In this document: positions 9,428-18,000 of the stretch, in pieces
How positions within the stretch are numbered: position 1 is the stretch's first letter
Layout of the letters: every line of letters starts with the position of its first letter
NCBI RefSeq assembly: GCF_033406955.1
Contig: NZ_CP137734.1
Span: 5,766,001 to 5,830,000 of the forward strand
Reading direction: 5' to 3'
Length of the DNA stretch: 64,000 nt
Source of the DNA: Streptomyces violaceoruber
GTDB taxonomy: Bacteria; Actinomycetota; Actinomycetes; Streptomycetales; Streptomycetaceae
Position numbers and translations under genes: made by a program
The notes under the pieces: generated by a model
Told to the model about the DNA's origin: nothing
The model's input: the letters and a program-made list of their open reading frames with translations, nothing else
The model's database searches: none

Positions 9428-10873
9428 TCACGTCCCCGCCCGCGCCGCCTCCCGCACCTCCGGCGACCGGAGGCGCTCGGCCGTCCGCTCCGCCGTGCGG
9501 TGGGCCCAGCGGCCGCTCGTGACGGCGCCGAGGACGAGGACCGCGAGGCCGCAGGCGGCCAGGATCCACCAGCCGGGGCGGGCGGCGGAGACGAAGGTGT
9601 CGCGGTACGCCGATCCGCTCACGCCCGCCGCCAGCACCGCGCCGACCACCGCCACGCCGAGGGTCTGGCCCAGCTGGCGGCTGGTGGAGGCGACGGCCGC
9701 CGCCACCCCGGCCTGGGACCGGGGCATGCCGGAGACCGCGGTGTTGGTGATGGGCGCGTTGACGAAGCCGAAGCCGATGCCGAACAGGACGTAGCCGAGG
9801 AAGAGGGTGAGGTCGGACGTCTCGGCCTCGAAGGCGGCGAAGAGGGTCCCGCTCACGGTCAGCGCCCCACCCGCGATCAGCAGCGGCAGGCGCGGCCCCC
9901 TGCTGCCGACCAGCCGCCCGGACAGCGGGGCGCACAGGAAGGTCGGGACGGCCATCGGCAGCATCCACAGGCCGGCCTCCAGGGCGCTCAGTCCGCGCAC
10001 GTTCTGGAGATACAGCGTGGACAGGAACAGGAAGCCGCCCAGCGCGGCGAACGCGCTGATCGCTATGACGGTGGCCCCGCTGAACGGCGCCGACCGGAAG
10101 AAGCGCAGCTCGATGAGGGGGTCGGTGCGGCGGGGCTCGTGCAGGAGCAGGCCGATCAGCGCGGCGAGCGCCAGTACCGCGAAGGGCAGCACGGTGCGGA
10201 ACCCGGCGTTCGGCGCCTCGATGATCGCGTACGTCAGGGAACCGAACAGCACGATCACCATCAGCTGGCCCAGCGGGTCGGGGCGCCGGGCCTTCGGCGC
10301 GCGGGACTCGGGGACGAAGCGGAGGGTGAGCAGGAGGGCGGCCAGGCCCACCGGGAGGTTGACCCAGAAGATCGAGCGCCAGCCGACCGACTCCACCAGC
10401 ACCCCGCCCACCAGGGGACCGGCGGCCATGGAGATGCCGACCACCGCGCCCCAGACACCGATCGCGCGGGCGCGCTCGCGCGGGTCGGTGAAGGTGTTGG
10501 TGATGATCGACATCGCGACCGGGTTGAGCATCGAACCGCCCACCGCCTGCATCATCCGGAAGACGATCAGCGAGGACAGGCCGGGGGCCAGCGAGCAGAG
10601 CAGCGAGCCGAGCGTGAAGATCACCAGGCCGGTCATGAAGACCCGCTTGCGGCCGATCCGGTCGGCGGTGGAGCCGGACAGCATCAGCAGCGCGGCCAGC
10701 ACCAGCGTGTACGCGTCGATGGCCCACTGGAGGCCCGACGTGCTCGCGTGCAGGTCGCGCTGCATGGAGGGGAGGGCGACGTTGAGGATCGTGTTGTCGA
10801 TACTCACGATCAGCAGGCTCATGCAGCAGATGGCGAGCACGAGCATGCGGCGGCGATGGGTGAGCTCGGGCAT
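9428..10873 (-). CDS. DHA2-family MFS multidrug exporter
   Basis: 481 residues with 14 predicted membrane segments. The start MPELTHRRRMLVLAICCMSL leads into SIDNTILNVALP, the typical DHA2 helix 1. Motif A appears as GSTADRIGRKR, and the helix 5 antiporter motif as VVGISMAAGPLVGGVL. It should use the proton gradient to export hydrophobic or cationic drugs. It converges on the P-type ATPase gene and is divergent from dus. No regulator gene is adjacent, but a perfect palindrome lies in the divergent spacer. Confidence 0.86.
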   Translation of the reverse strand: MPELTHRRRMLVLAICCMSLLIVSIDNTILNVALPSMQRDLHASTSGLQWAIDAYTLVLAALLMLSGSTADRIGRKRVFMTGLVIFTLGSLLCSLAPGLSSLIVFRMMQAVGGSMLNPVAMSIITNTFTDPRERARAIGVWGAVVGISMAAGPLVGGVLVESVGWRSIFWVNLPVGLAALLLTLRFVPESRAPKARRPDPLGQLMVIVLFGSLTYAIIEAPNAGFRTVLPFAVLALAALIGLLLHEPRRTDPLIELRFFRSAPFSGATVIAISAFAALGGFLFLSTLYLQNVRGLSALEAGLWMLPMAVPTFLCAPLSGRLVGSRGPRLPLLIAGGALTVSGTLFAAFEAETSDLTLFLGYVLFGIGFGFVNAPITNTAVSGMPRSQAGVAAAVASTSRQLGQTLGVAVVGAVLAAGVSGSAYRDTFVSAARPGWWILAACGLAVLVLGAVTSGRWAHRTAERTAERLRSPEVREAARAGT

Positions 10874-10916
10874 GAACTCCAGCCTACGCCTACTTCAATA
10901 GTGCGTCTAACTAATG

Positions 10917-10930
10917 ACCGGTGCACCGGT
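10917..10930. promoter_or_regulatory. Perfect 14-bp palindrome between divergent exporter and dus
   Basis: ACCGGTGCACCGGT is a perfect 14-bp palindrome in the 108-base spacer between the MFS exporter start and dus. Just beside it, TAGT-N7-ACTA half-sites occur at about 10900-10914. Either could be an operator for the exporter; no cognate regulator is evident in the window. Confidence 0.4.
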
Positions 10931-10981
10931 CTTCGTCCACAGGCGCGACGGGCACCGCCCCGCGTGCGTGACAATGGGGGA

Positions 10982-12202
10982 ATGTCCACGCTCACCACGT
11001 CCGCCCCCCACCCCACCGCCGCGCCGTTGCGCATCGGCCCGCACACCGTCGCGCCGCCGGTGGTGCTGGCGCCGATGGCCGGGATCACCAACGCGCCGTT
11101 CCGCACGCTGTGCCGTGAGTTCAGCGGGGGCAAGGGCCTGTTCGTGAGCGAGATGATCACCACCCGGGCGCTGGTCGAGCGCAACGAGAAGACCATGCAG
11201 CTGATCCACTTCGACGCGACGGAGACCCCGCGCTCGATCCAGCTGTACGGCGTCGACCCGGTGACCGTCGGCAAGGCCGTCCGCATGATCGCGGAGGAGG
11301 GCCTGGCCGACCACATCGACCTGAACTTCGGCTGCCCGGTGCCCAAGGTGACCCGCAAGGGCGGCGGCTCGGCGCTGCCGTACAAGCGGCACCTGCTGCG
11401 GGCCATCGTCCGCGAGGCCGTCACCGGCGCCGGTGACCTGCCCGTCACGATGAAGATGCGCAAGGGCCTCGACGACGACCACCTCACCTACCTCGACGCC
11501 GGCCGCATCGCCGTCGAGGAGGGCGTCACCGCCATCGCCCTGCACGGCCGCACCACCGCCCAGCACTACGGCGGCACCGCCGACTGGGACGCCATCGCCC
11601 GCCTCAAGGAGCACGTCCCGGAGATCCCCGTCCTCGGCAACGGCGACATCTGGTCCGCCGAGGACGCGCTGCGCATGGTGCGGGAGACCGGCTGCGACGG
11701 CGTCGTCGTCGGACGCGGCTGCCTCGGACGGCCGTGGCTCTTCGCCGACCTGGTCGCCGCCTTCGAGGGCCGCACCGACTCGTTCGTACGGCCGACCCTG
11801 CGCGAGGTCGCCGACGTGATGGTGCGGCACGCGACCCTGCTCGGGGAGTGGATCGGAAATGGGGGGACGGCCCGAAGGGCCACCGTTGAGGGTGGTGGTG
11901 GGCGACGGGAGGGCGAGGCGCGCGGCGTCATCGACTTCCGCAAGCACGTCGCCTGGTACCTCAAGGGCTTCGCCGTCGGCTCCGAGATGCGCAAGCGGCT
12001 CGCCGTCACCTCCTCCCTGGAGGCCCTGCGCGCCGGCCTCGACGAACTCGACCTCGACCAGCCCTGGCCCGCCGGCGCGGACGGCCCCCGCGGCCGTACC
12101 TCCGGCAACAACCGGGTGGTCCTGCCCGACGGCTGGCTCAAGGACCCGTACGACTGCGCGGGCGTCGGCGAGGACGCGGAGCTGGACACCTCCGGCGGCT
12201 GA
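10982..12202 (+). CDS. dusB: tRNA-dihydrouridine synthase
   Basis: 406 residues. The FMN-dependent enzyme reduces specific uridines in tRNA D-loops to dihydrouridine. It has the Dus signature: LAPMAGITNAPFR near the N-terminus, IDLNFGCPVPKVTRKGGGSA with the catalytic Cys, MKMRKGLDDDH, ALHGRTTAQHYGGTADW, and a phosphate/FMN-binding end GNGDIWSAEDA and GRGCLGRPWLF. The ATG at 10982 is preceded by GGGGGA. About 25 residues of Gly/Arg-rich sequence (near 293-317, bases 11858-11930) are inserted before the conserved DFRKHVAWYLKGF block. The insertion keeps the frame and contains a GGCCC/GGGCC hairpin, so it is probably a surface loop expansion. Assignment to the DusB subgroup rather than another Dus is by overall similarity only. 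Confidence 0.88.
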   Translation: MSTLTTSAPHPTAAPLRIGPHTVAPPVVLAPMAGITNAPFRTLCREFSGGKGLFVSEMITTRALVERNEKTMQLIHFDATETPRSIQLYGVDPVTVGKAVRMIAEEGLADHIDLNFGCPVPKVTRKGGGSALPYKRHLLRAIVREAVTGAGDLPVTMKMRKGLDDDHLTYLDAGRIAVEEGVTAIALHGRTTAQHYGGTADWDAIARLKEHVPEIPVLGNGDIWSAEDALRMVRETGCDGVVVGRGCLGRPWLFADLVAAFEGRTDSFVRPTLREVADVMVRHATLLGEWIGNGGTARRATVEGGGGRREGEARGVIDFRKHVAWYLKGFAVGSEMRKRLAVTSSLEALRAGLDELDLDQPWPAGADGPRGRTSGNNRVVLPDGWLKDPYDCAGVGEDAELDTSGG

Positions 12203-12221
12203 CCGGCCTACGGCGAGGTGA

Positions 12222-12662
12222 TCACTTGGCCCATTCGAAGTTGAACGGGCTGCAGGTGTCCGACAGGACCTCGCGAGTGCCGTACTCGCCCAGGCAGACC
12301 CGGTAGGAGATGTATCCACCGTCCTCGGCCAGGTTCATATTCACGTCAAGCCTGTCGTACTTGCCGTAGTAGTTCCAGGCGCGCAGGTAGTCGTCGCCGT
12401 TCTCGTCGCTGCGCAGGTACTCCACCACCACGGAGTGCCCGTCGGCGGCGTTGTCCCAGACCAGCAGGTGGTCGCCGTCATGGACGAACGACGCCGAGCC
12501 GTTGCAGTCGTGGGTCCAGTTGTGCGAGGTGCACACGTCGCCTTCGTGTCTCACGCCCACGTAGGTCACGGTGTACTCGGCGGCCGAGGCGGTGGCGGCC
12601 AGGGGGAGTACGGCCAGAGTGGCCGCACTGAGGGCGGCGACGCAGACGGTGCGCTTCTTCAT
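12222..12662 (-). CDS. Small secreted protein with four cysteines
   Basis: 146 residues. Residues 1-27 are a Sec signal peptide (KKR, hydrophobic stretch, TASA-A). The mature part has four Cys (in DVCTSHNWTHDCNG, VCLGEYG and DTCSPF) that could form two disulfides, plus many aromatic and acidic residues and VWDNAADGHSVVVEYLRSD, which suggests a small beta-rich extracellular domain. I do not recognise a family. It converges on dusB with 19 bases between stops. The start is supported by the clear signal peptide. Confidence 0.72.
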   Translation of the reverse strand: MKKRTVCVAALSAATLAVLPLAATASAAEYTVTYVGVRHEGDVCTSHNWTHDCNGSASFVHDGDHLLVWDNAADGHSVVVEYLRSDENGDDYLRAWNYYGKYDRLDVNMNLAEDGGYISYRVCLGEYGTREVLSDTCSPFNFEWAK

Positions 12663-12783
12663 GTGCGGTGATCCTCACGTCGGGCGGGCCCGCCGACGGC
12701 CGGTCCGCCCAGGAGGGCGCCCCCGGCGGCGAGTTGGGAACCCGGTGATCGTAGGCCCAGAAGCGTGCAGGTCGAACGTATTT

Positions 12784-14562
12784 TCACCGACTGGGATGCG
12801 GGGTGGAGCCGTACGCCGTCAGGAAACGGTCGCGGAATGAACTCATCCGCCATACGGGCGCGTCCTTCGCCGGCCGGAGCCCCTCCGTCCAGTTCCAGCC
12901 GTCGATCGCGTCGAGCACCTTCGGGTCCCTGGCGACGATCGACACCGGGACGTCCCGGCTCGCCTTGTTCCCGCTCACGCGGGCGAGCGGCTGGTGGTCG
13001 CCGAGGAACACGAGGACGGTGTCGTCGGTGCCGTAGCGCTCCAGCCACTGGGTGAGGCTGGTGACCGAGTACTGGATCGACTTGCCGTACTCCTCCTTCG
13101 AGCGGGCGGAGTCGGTGATGATGTCGGGCGCCCGCACGCCCGCCGCCTCGATGCCGTCGTACACCGACCCGTCGCCGACCTCGTCCCAGCCGACCATCCT
13201 CGGGATCGGCGCCCAGGGCTGGTGGCTGGAGGTGAGGATGACCTCCGCCAGCAGCGGCCGGTCGCGCTTCCTGCCGTGCTCCAGGCGCTGGAACGCCTCC
13301 AGCGCGTACTGGTCCGGCATCGTCGACCAGCTGAACTTCGGCCCCCGGTAGCCCATGTCGAACGCGTCGTAGACCTTGTCGAGCCCGTGCCAGTCCGCCT
13401 CCGGCCAGGCCTTCTGCACCCCCGGCATGATCCCGACCGTGTCCCAGTCGCCGGTCTTGCGGAAGGCCTTGGTGAGCGTGAGGCGGTCGCCGGCGGTGAC
13501 GGTGCGGTAGCGCTGCTGGTTGTCCACCCACAGGCCGGACAGGAAGGTGGAGTGCCCGAGCCAGCTGCTGCCGCCGTACGTCGCCGAGGTCAGCCAGCCG
13601 CTGCGGGCGTGGAAGCCCGCCTTCGCCAGCGCCTCGGTGCTCGCGTCCAGGGTCCGGTCGACACCCGGTGCCATCACCGGGTCCTCGACGGCGCTGCGGC
13701 CGTAGCTCTCGATGAACGTGAAGACCATGTCCTTGCCGCGCAGGTCCGGCACCAGCTCGGCGCCGGGTGTGGCGCCGAAGCGGTCCGCCTTCGCCTCCTT
13801 CGCGAAGGCCGCCTCGTCCCGCAGCGTGTCCACGACCCGGTGCGCCTGTGCCTCCATCGCCCGGGAGGCACTGGTGGTGGCCACCGGCACGCCGAAGGTC
13901 TGCAACCCCAGCGAGGCGCAGGTCATCCACACGGTGGCCGTCAGCAGCGCGCCCCGGGCCGCCCGCTCCCGGTGCGCGGCGAGCAGTTCGCCGAGCCGGA
14001 CCGACGCCAGCGCCATGAGCACCACCAGCGAGACGGCCAGCACGACGGCGCCCACCGCGGCCCAGGCCGCCGTCGCCCCGCCCATCGAGTCCGCCACGAA
14101 CGACTGGGCGTCGTCGAGCAGGCCCCAGTCCAGGACGAGGTTGAAGTTCCGGCCCAGGTACTCGGTGAAGCCCATGTCGAGCAGGTTCAGCACGGTCAGC
14201 GCGCCCAGGACGGTCCCGAACAGCGCGGCCGCCACCAGGCGTGGCACCCGGGGCAGGCAGAGCAGCAGCACCGCCGCGACGACCGCCTCGACCGGGATCC
14301 GTGCGAAGCGGTTGGGCTCCAGGGCCGCCGGCGTGTTCGGCAGCAGCAGCGCTCCGCACACCAGAATGGCCGAAAGGGCCGTGGTGACCCGGCGGACCAC
14401 GACGGCGGCGCGCGGGTGCCGGGAGCGCCACGCGCGCCCGTGGGCGAGGCGGGCCCCGAGGGCCGTGAGGGCCCTCAGCGGGGCGGGTCCGGGTGCGCCA
14501 GGGGTGTCGGGATCGTCGCCGGCTGTCTGCGGCGGCCGGCGGAAAGGCGTGATGACGGGCAC
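12784..14562 (-). CDS. LTA-synthase-like membrane sulfatase-fold protein
   Basis: 592 residues. Four or five membrane helices lie between about 55 and 200 (ALSAILVCGALLLPNTPAAL and others). They are followed by an extracellular alkaline-phosphatase/sulfatase-fold domain from about residue 270, with FTFIESYGRSAV (metal site and nucleophile region; the Ser after YGR is a candidate nucleophile), TYGGSSWLGHSTF, and VFLGDHQPLARVSG with the late Asp-His metal ligands. This is the layout of lipoteichoic acid synthases and related phosphoglycerol transferases. It may add phosphoglycerol-type groups to envelope polymers; the substrate is unknown. The upstream 480-base spacer separates it from the divergent ppdK. 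Confidence 0.75.
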   Translation of the reverse strand: MPVITPFRRPPQTAGDDPDTPGAPGPAPLRALTALGARLAHGRAWRSRHPRAAVVVRRVTTALSAILVCGALLLPNTPAALEPNRFARIPVEAVVAAVLLLCLPRVPRLVAAALFGTVLGALTVLNLLDMGFTEYLGRNFNLVLDWGLLDDAQSFVADSMGGATAAWAAVGAVVLAVSLVVLMALASVRLGELLAAHRERAARGALLTATVWMTCASLGLQTFGVPVATTSASRAMEAQAHRVVDTLRDEAAFAKEAKADRFGATPGAELVPDLRGKDMVFTFIESYGRSAVEDPVMAPGVDRTLDASTEALAKAGFHARSGWLTSATYGGSSWLGHSTFLSGLWVDNQQRYRTVTAGDRLTLTKAFRKTGDWDTVGIMPGVQKAWPEADWHGLDKVYDAFDMGYRGPKFSWSTMPDQYALEAFQRLEHGRKRDRPLLAEVILTSSHQPWAPIPRMVGWDEVGDGSVYDGIEAAGVRAPDIITDSARSKEEYGKSIQYSVTSLTQWLERYGTDDTVLVFLGDHQPLARVSGNKASRDVPVSIVARDPKVLDAIDGWNWTEGLRPAKDAPVWRMSSFRDRFLTAYGSTPHPSR

Positions 14563-15044
14563 CCGAAGGTCCTTCCGTGCGAAACCCGGTGGACGGCGGG
14601 CCCCGGCGAGGGGGCCGGGACCCGCCGCACTCTCGTACGTCCGGCGCCGGCGGTCCGTTCACGGGTCCGCATGGTGAAATCCGGCGGCCTGTGGGAGCGT
14701 GATTCTCGCCACCTCTGATAAGGACGGTGCTCAGATGAGCGGATCATGGGTGACTCCACTTCTCCAAGGTGTGGCACTGAGTGCCATGCGTTGATCGTTC
14801 ATCGAGCGAACTCAAACGTAGATAATGATGCTCAAGTGAGCGGAGAGTTTGGCGTACGAGAGTTCATGTGTTCAGGAAGTGAAAACACAAGTGGTCGGTC
14901 GCTTGCCAAGCCTTGACTTTCGATCCGCTGGCGGACGGGTGGTTACAGGCGCATGACGCACACGTGGACGTACCCACAGGCCTTTGATCTGGGTACATTC
15001 CTCGCCGTCAGGGCAGCCACCGCGTCCTCGAGGAGTCGAGACCC
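14563..15044. promoter_or_regulatory. Long divergent promoter region of ppdK and the LTA-like gene
   Basis: This 482-base gene-free stretch is visibly less GC-rich than its surroundings, especially about 14,790-14,930. It contains a palindrome GGCACTGAGTGCC at 14773-14785, two GAGCGGA repeats (near 14736 and 14838) and several AT-rich -10-like hexamers. No small ORF or known RNA family is evident. It probably carries the promoters and a long 5' leader for ppdK. Confidence 0.5.
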
Positions 15045-17774
15045 GTGTCGGAAAACAAAGATCCCCAGGTAGCGAACGCAGCGAAGTTCGTTTACGACTT
15101 CACCGAGGGCAACAAGGACCTCAAGGACCTCCTCGGCGGCAAGGGCGCCAACCTCGCCGAGATGACCAACCTGGGTCTCCCGGTCCCTCCCGGCTTCACG
15201 ATCACCACCGAGGCCTGCAAGACCTACCTCGACAGCGGCGAGGAGCCCGCGGCACTGCGTGACGAGGTGAGTGCGCACCTCGACGCCCTGGAAGTCACGA
15301 TGGGCAAGAAGCTCGGCCAGGCCGACGACCCCCTCCTCGTGTCGGTCCGCTCCGGGGCCAAGTTCTCCATGCCCGGCATGATGGACACCGTCCTCAACAT
15401 CGGCCTCTCCGACAAGTCCGTGCAGGGCCTGGCCAAGCAGGCCGGCGACGACCGCTTCGCGTGGGACTCCTACCGCCGCCTGATCCAGATGTTCGGCAAG
15501 ACCGTCCTCGGCGTCGACGGCGACCTCTTCGAGGAGGCGCTGGAGGCGGCCAAGACGGCCAAGAAGGTCGCGGTCGACACCGAGCTGGAGGCCGCCGACC
15601 TCAAGAAGCTCGTCACCAAGTTCAAGAAGATCGTCAAGACCGAGGCCGGCCGGGACTTCCCGCAGGACCCGCGCGAGCAGATGGATCTCGCCATCAAGGC
15701 GGTCTTCGAGTCCTGGAACGGCGAGCGCGCCAAGCTCTACCGCCGCCAGGAGCGCATCCCGCACGACCTCGGCACCGCCGTCAACGTGTGCTCCATGGTC
15801 TTCGGCAACCTCGGCCCCGACTCCGGCACCGGCGTCGCCTTCACCCGCGACCCCGCCTCCGGGCACCAGGGCGTCTACGGCGACTACCTCCAGAACGCCC
15901 AGGGCGAGGACGTCGTCGCGGGCATCCGCAACACCGTCGCGCTGGCGGACCTGGAGCAGATCGACAAGAAGTCGTACGACCAGCTGATGCAGATCATGGA
16001 GACGCTGGAGAACCACTACCTGGACCTGTGCGACATCGAGTTCACCATCGAGCGCGGCCAGCTGTGGATGCTCCAGACCCGCGTCGGCAAGCGCACCGCG
16101 GGCGCCGCCTTCCGGATCGCCACCCAGCTCGTCGACCAGGGCCTGATCGACGAGGCCGAGGCCCTCCAGCGGGTCACCGGCGCCCAGCTCGCCCAGCTGA
16201 TGTTCCCCCGCTTCGACGACGAGGCGAAGGTCGAGAAGGTCGGCCGGGGCATCGCCGCCTCGCCGGGCGCGGCGGTCGGCAAGGCCGTCTTCGACTCGTA
16301 CACCGCCGTCAAGTGGTCCCGGTCCGGCGAGAAGGTCATCCTGGTCCGCCGCGAGACCAACCCCGACGACCTGGACGGCATGATCGCCGCCGAGGGCATC
16401 CTGACCTCGCGCGGCGGCAAGACCTCCCACGCGGCCGTGGTGGCGCGCGGCATGGGCAAGACCTGTGTCTGCGGCGCCGAGGAGCTGGAGGTCGACACCA
16501 AGCGCCGCCGGATGACCGTGCCCGGCGGGCACGTCGTCGAGGAGGGCGACGTGATCTCCATCGACGGCTCCTCCGGCAAGGTCTACCTCGGCGAGGTGCC
16601 GGTCGTGCCCTCCCCGGTCGTCGAGTACTTCGAGGGCCGGATGCACGCGGGCGCCGAGGACGCCGACGAACTGGTCGAGGCCGTGCACCGGATCATGGCC
16701 TTCGCCGACCGCAAGCGCCGGCTGCGGGTGCGCGCCAACGCCGACAACGCCGAGGACGCGCTGCGCGCCCGCCGGTTCGGTGCCCAGGGCATCGGGCTGT
16801 GCCGCACCGAGCACATGTTCCTCGGCGACCGGCGCGAGCTGGTGGAGCGGCTGATCCTCGCCGACACCGAGGCGGTGCGCGAGGAGTCCCTCAAGGAGCT
16901 GCTGCCGCTCCAGAAGCAGGACTTCGTCCAGCTCTTCGAGTCGATGGACGGCCTCCCGGTCACGGTCCGCCTCCTCGACCCGCCGCTGCACGAGTTCCTG
17001 CCCGACATCACCGAACTGTCGGTGCGCGTGGCGCTCGCGGAGTCCCGTCAGGAGCCGCACGAGAACGAGCTGCGCCTGCTCCAGGCCGTGCACCGGCTGC
17101 ACGAGCAGAACCCGATGCTGGGCCTGCGCGGGGTGCGCCTCGGCCTGGTCATCCCCGGCCTGTTCACCATGCAGGTCCGCGCCATCGCCGAGGCCGCGGC
17201 CGAGCGCAAGGCGGCCAAGGGCGACCCGCGCGCCGAGATCATGATTCCGCTGGTCGGCACCGTCCAGGAACTGGAGATCGTCCGCGAGGAGGCCGACCAG
17301 GTCATCGCCGAGGTCGAGGCCGCCACCGGCGCCAAGCTCAAGCTGTCGATCGGCACGATGATCGAGCTGCCGCGCGCCGCGCTGACCGCCGGGCAGATCG
17401 CCGAGGCCGCGGAGTTCTTCTCCTTCGGCACCAACGACCTGACCCAGACCGTGTGGGGCTTCAGCCGCGACGACGTCGAGGCCAGCTTCTTCACGGCCTA
17501 CCTGGAGAAGGGCATCTTCGGCGTCTCCCCGTTCGAGACCATCGACAAGGACGGTGTCGGCTCCCTGGTCGCCGCCGCCGCGAAGGCCGGCCGCGCCACG
17601 CGTCCCGACCTGAAGCTCGGCGTCTGCGGCGAGCACGGCGGCGACCCCGAGTCGGTCCACTTCTTCCACGAGGTGGGTCTGGACTACGTCTCCTGCTCCC
17701 CGTTCCGGATCCCGGTGGCCCGCCTGGAGGCGGGCCGGGCGGCGTCGCGGTCGAAGGGCAGCGACCACCGGTAA
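15045..17774 (+). CDS. ppdK: Pyruvate, phosphate dikinase
   Basis: 909 residues, normal full length. It interconverts pyruvate, ATP and phosphate with phosphoenolpyruvate, AMP and pyrophosphate at the centre of carbon flux. The order of domains is: N-terminal ATP-grasp (KGANLAEMTNLGLPVPPGFT), the swivelling phosphohistidine domain with TSHAAVVARGMGK carrying the catalytic His, and a C-terminal PEP/pyruvate TIM barrel ending with FFSFGTNDLTQTVWG and the catalytic Cys in GVCGEHGGDPESV. The GTG at 15045 follows a GAGGAG-like site. It is monocistronic by appearance, with strong hairpins after the stop. Confidence 0.97.
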   Translation: MSENKDPQVANAAKFVYDFTEGNKDLKDLLGGKGANLAEMTNLGLPVPPGFTITTEACKTYLDSGEEPAALRDEVSAHLDALEVTMGKKLGQADDPLLVSVRSGAKFSMPGMMDTVLNIGLSDKSVQGLAKQAGDDRFAWDSYRRLIQMFGKTVLGVDGDLFEEALEAAKTAKKVAVDTELEAADLKKLVTKFKKIVKTEAGRDFPQDPREQMDLAIKAVFESWNGERAKLYRRQERIPHDLGTAVNVCSMVFGNLGPDSGTGVAFTRDPASGHQGVYGDYLQNAQGEDVVAGIRNTVALADLEQIDKKSYDQLMQIMETLENHYLDLCDIEFTIERGQLWMLQTRVGKRTAGAAFRIATQLVDQGLIDEAEALQRVTGAQLAQLMFPRFDDEAKVEKVGRGIAASPGAAVGKAVFDSYTAVKWSRSGEKVILVRRETNPDDLDGMIAAEGILTSRGGKTSHAAVVARGMGKTCVCGAEELEVDTKRRRMTVPGGHVVEEGDVISIDGSSGKVYLGEVPVVPSPVVEYFEGRMHAGAEDADELVEAVHRIMAFADRKRRLRVRANADNAEDALRARRFGAQGIGLCRTEHMFLGDRRELVERLILADTEAVREESLKELLPLQKQDFVQLFESMDGLPVTVRLLDPPLHEFLPDITELSVRVALAESRQEPHENELRLLQAVHRLHEQNPMLGLRGVRLGLVIPGLFTMQVRAIAEAAAERKAAKGDPRAEIMIPLVGTVQELEIVREEADQVIAEVEAATGAKLKLSIGTMIELPRAALTAGQIAEAAEFFSFGTNDLTQTVWGFSRDDVEASFFTAYLEKGIFGVSPFETIDKDGVGSLVAAAAKAGRATRPDLKLGVCGEHGGDPESVHFFHEVGLDYVSCSPFRIPVARLEAGRAASRSKGSDHR

Positions 17775-17796
17775 CCCCCGAACGGGGTCAAAGGCC

Positions 17797-17849
17797 CCGG
17801 AGCCGCCGTCTGTCACCCGACCACCCTCACCGATCGGCGGCGGCTCCGG
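17797..17849 (+). terminator. Possible first hairpin after ppdK
   Basis: A 12-bp perfect stem (CCGGAGCCGCCG and CGGCGGCTCCGG) with a 29-base loop lies just downstream of the ppdK stop. The loop is long, so this may be a stabilising element rather than the main terminator. Confidence 0.4.
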
Positions 17850-17857
17850 ACCACGAG

Positions 17858-17891
17858 AAAAGGCGGCACCCGTGCGGGGGTGCCGCCTTTT
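17858..17891 (+). terminator. Strong intrinsic terminator of ppdK
   Basis: A perfect 13-bp stem, AAAAGGCGGCACC and GGTGCCGCCTTTT, with an 8-base loop ends in a T run. This is a textbook rho-independent terminator. It separates ppdK from the acyltransferase gene that follows on the same strand. Confidence 0.9.
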
Positions 17892-18000
17892 GTGACACGT
17901 GCAACGGTGTGAATTCCTGTCCGCTGAGCAGCAGCAAGCTGTCAGCAGACTCGGAGGGCCCTGGCAGCGGACAGCGGCCGACACCCGGAACGGTGGTTGG

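Noticed and set aside
4306..9522. 1,738-residue open frame on the plus strand, offset from the P-type ATPase frame
   Set aside because: A GC-rich shadow frame made mostly of Arg, Gly and Ala. The motifs of the ATPase lie in the other frame.
17899..18000. Longer start of the acyltransferase
   Set aside because: It would start next to the ppdK terminator, and the added residues do not look like the family.
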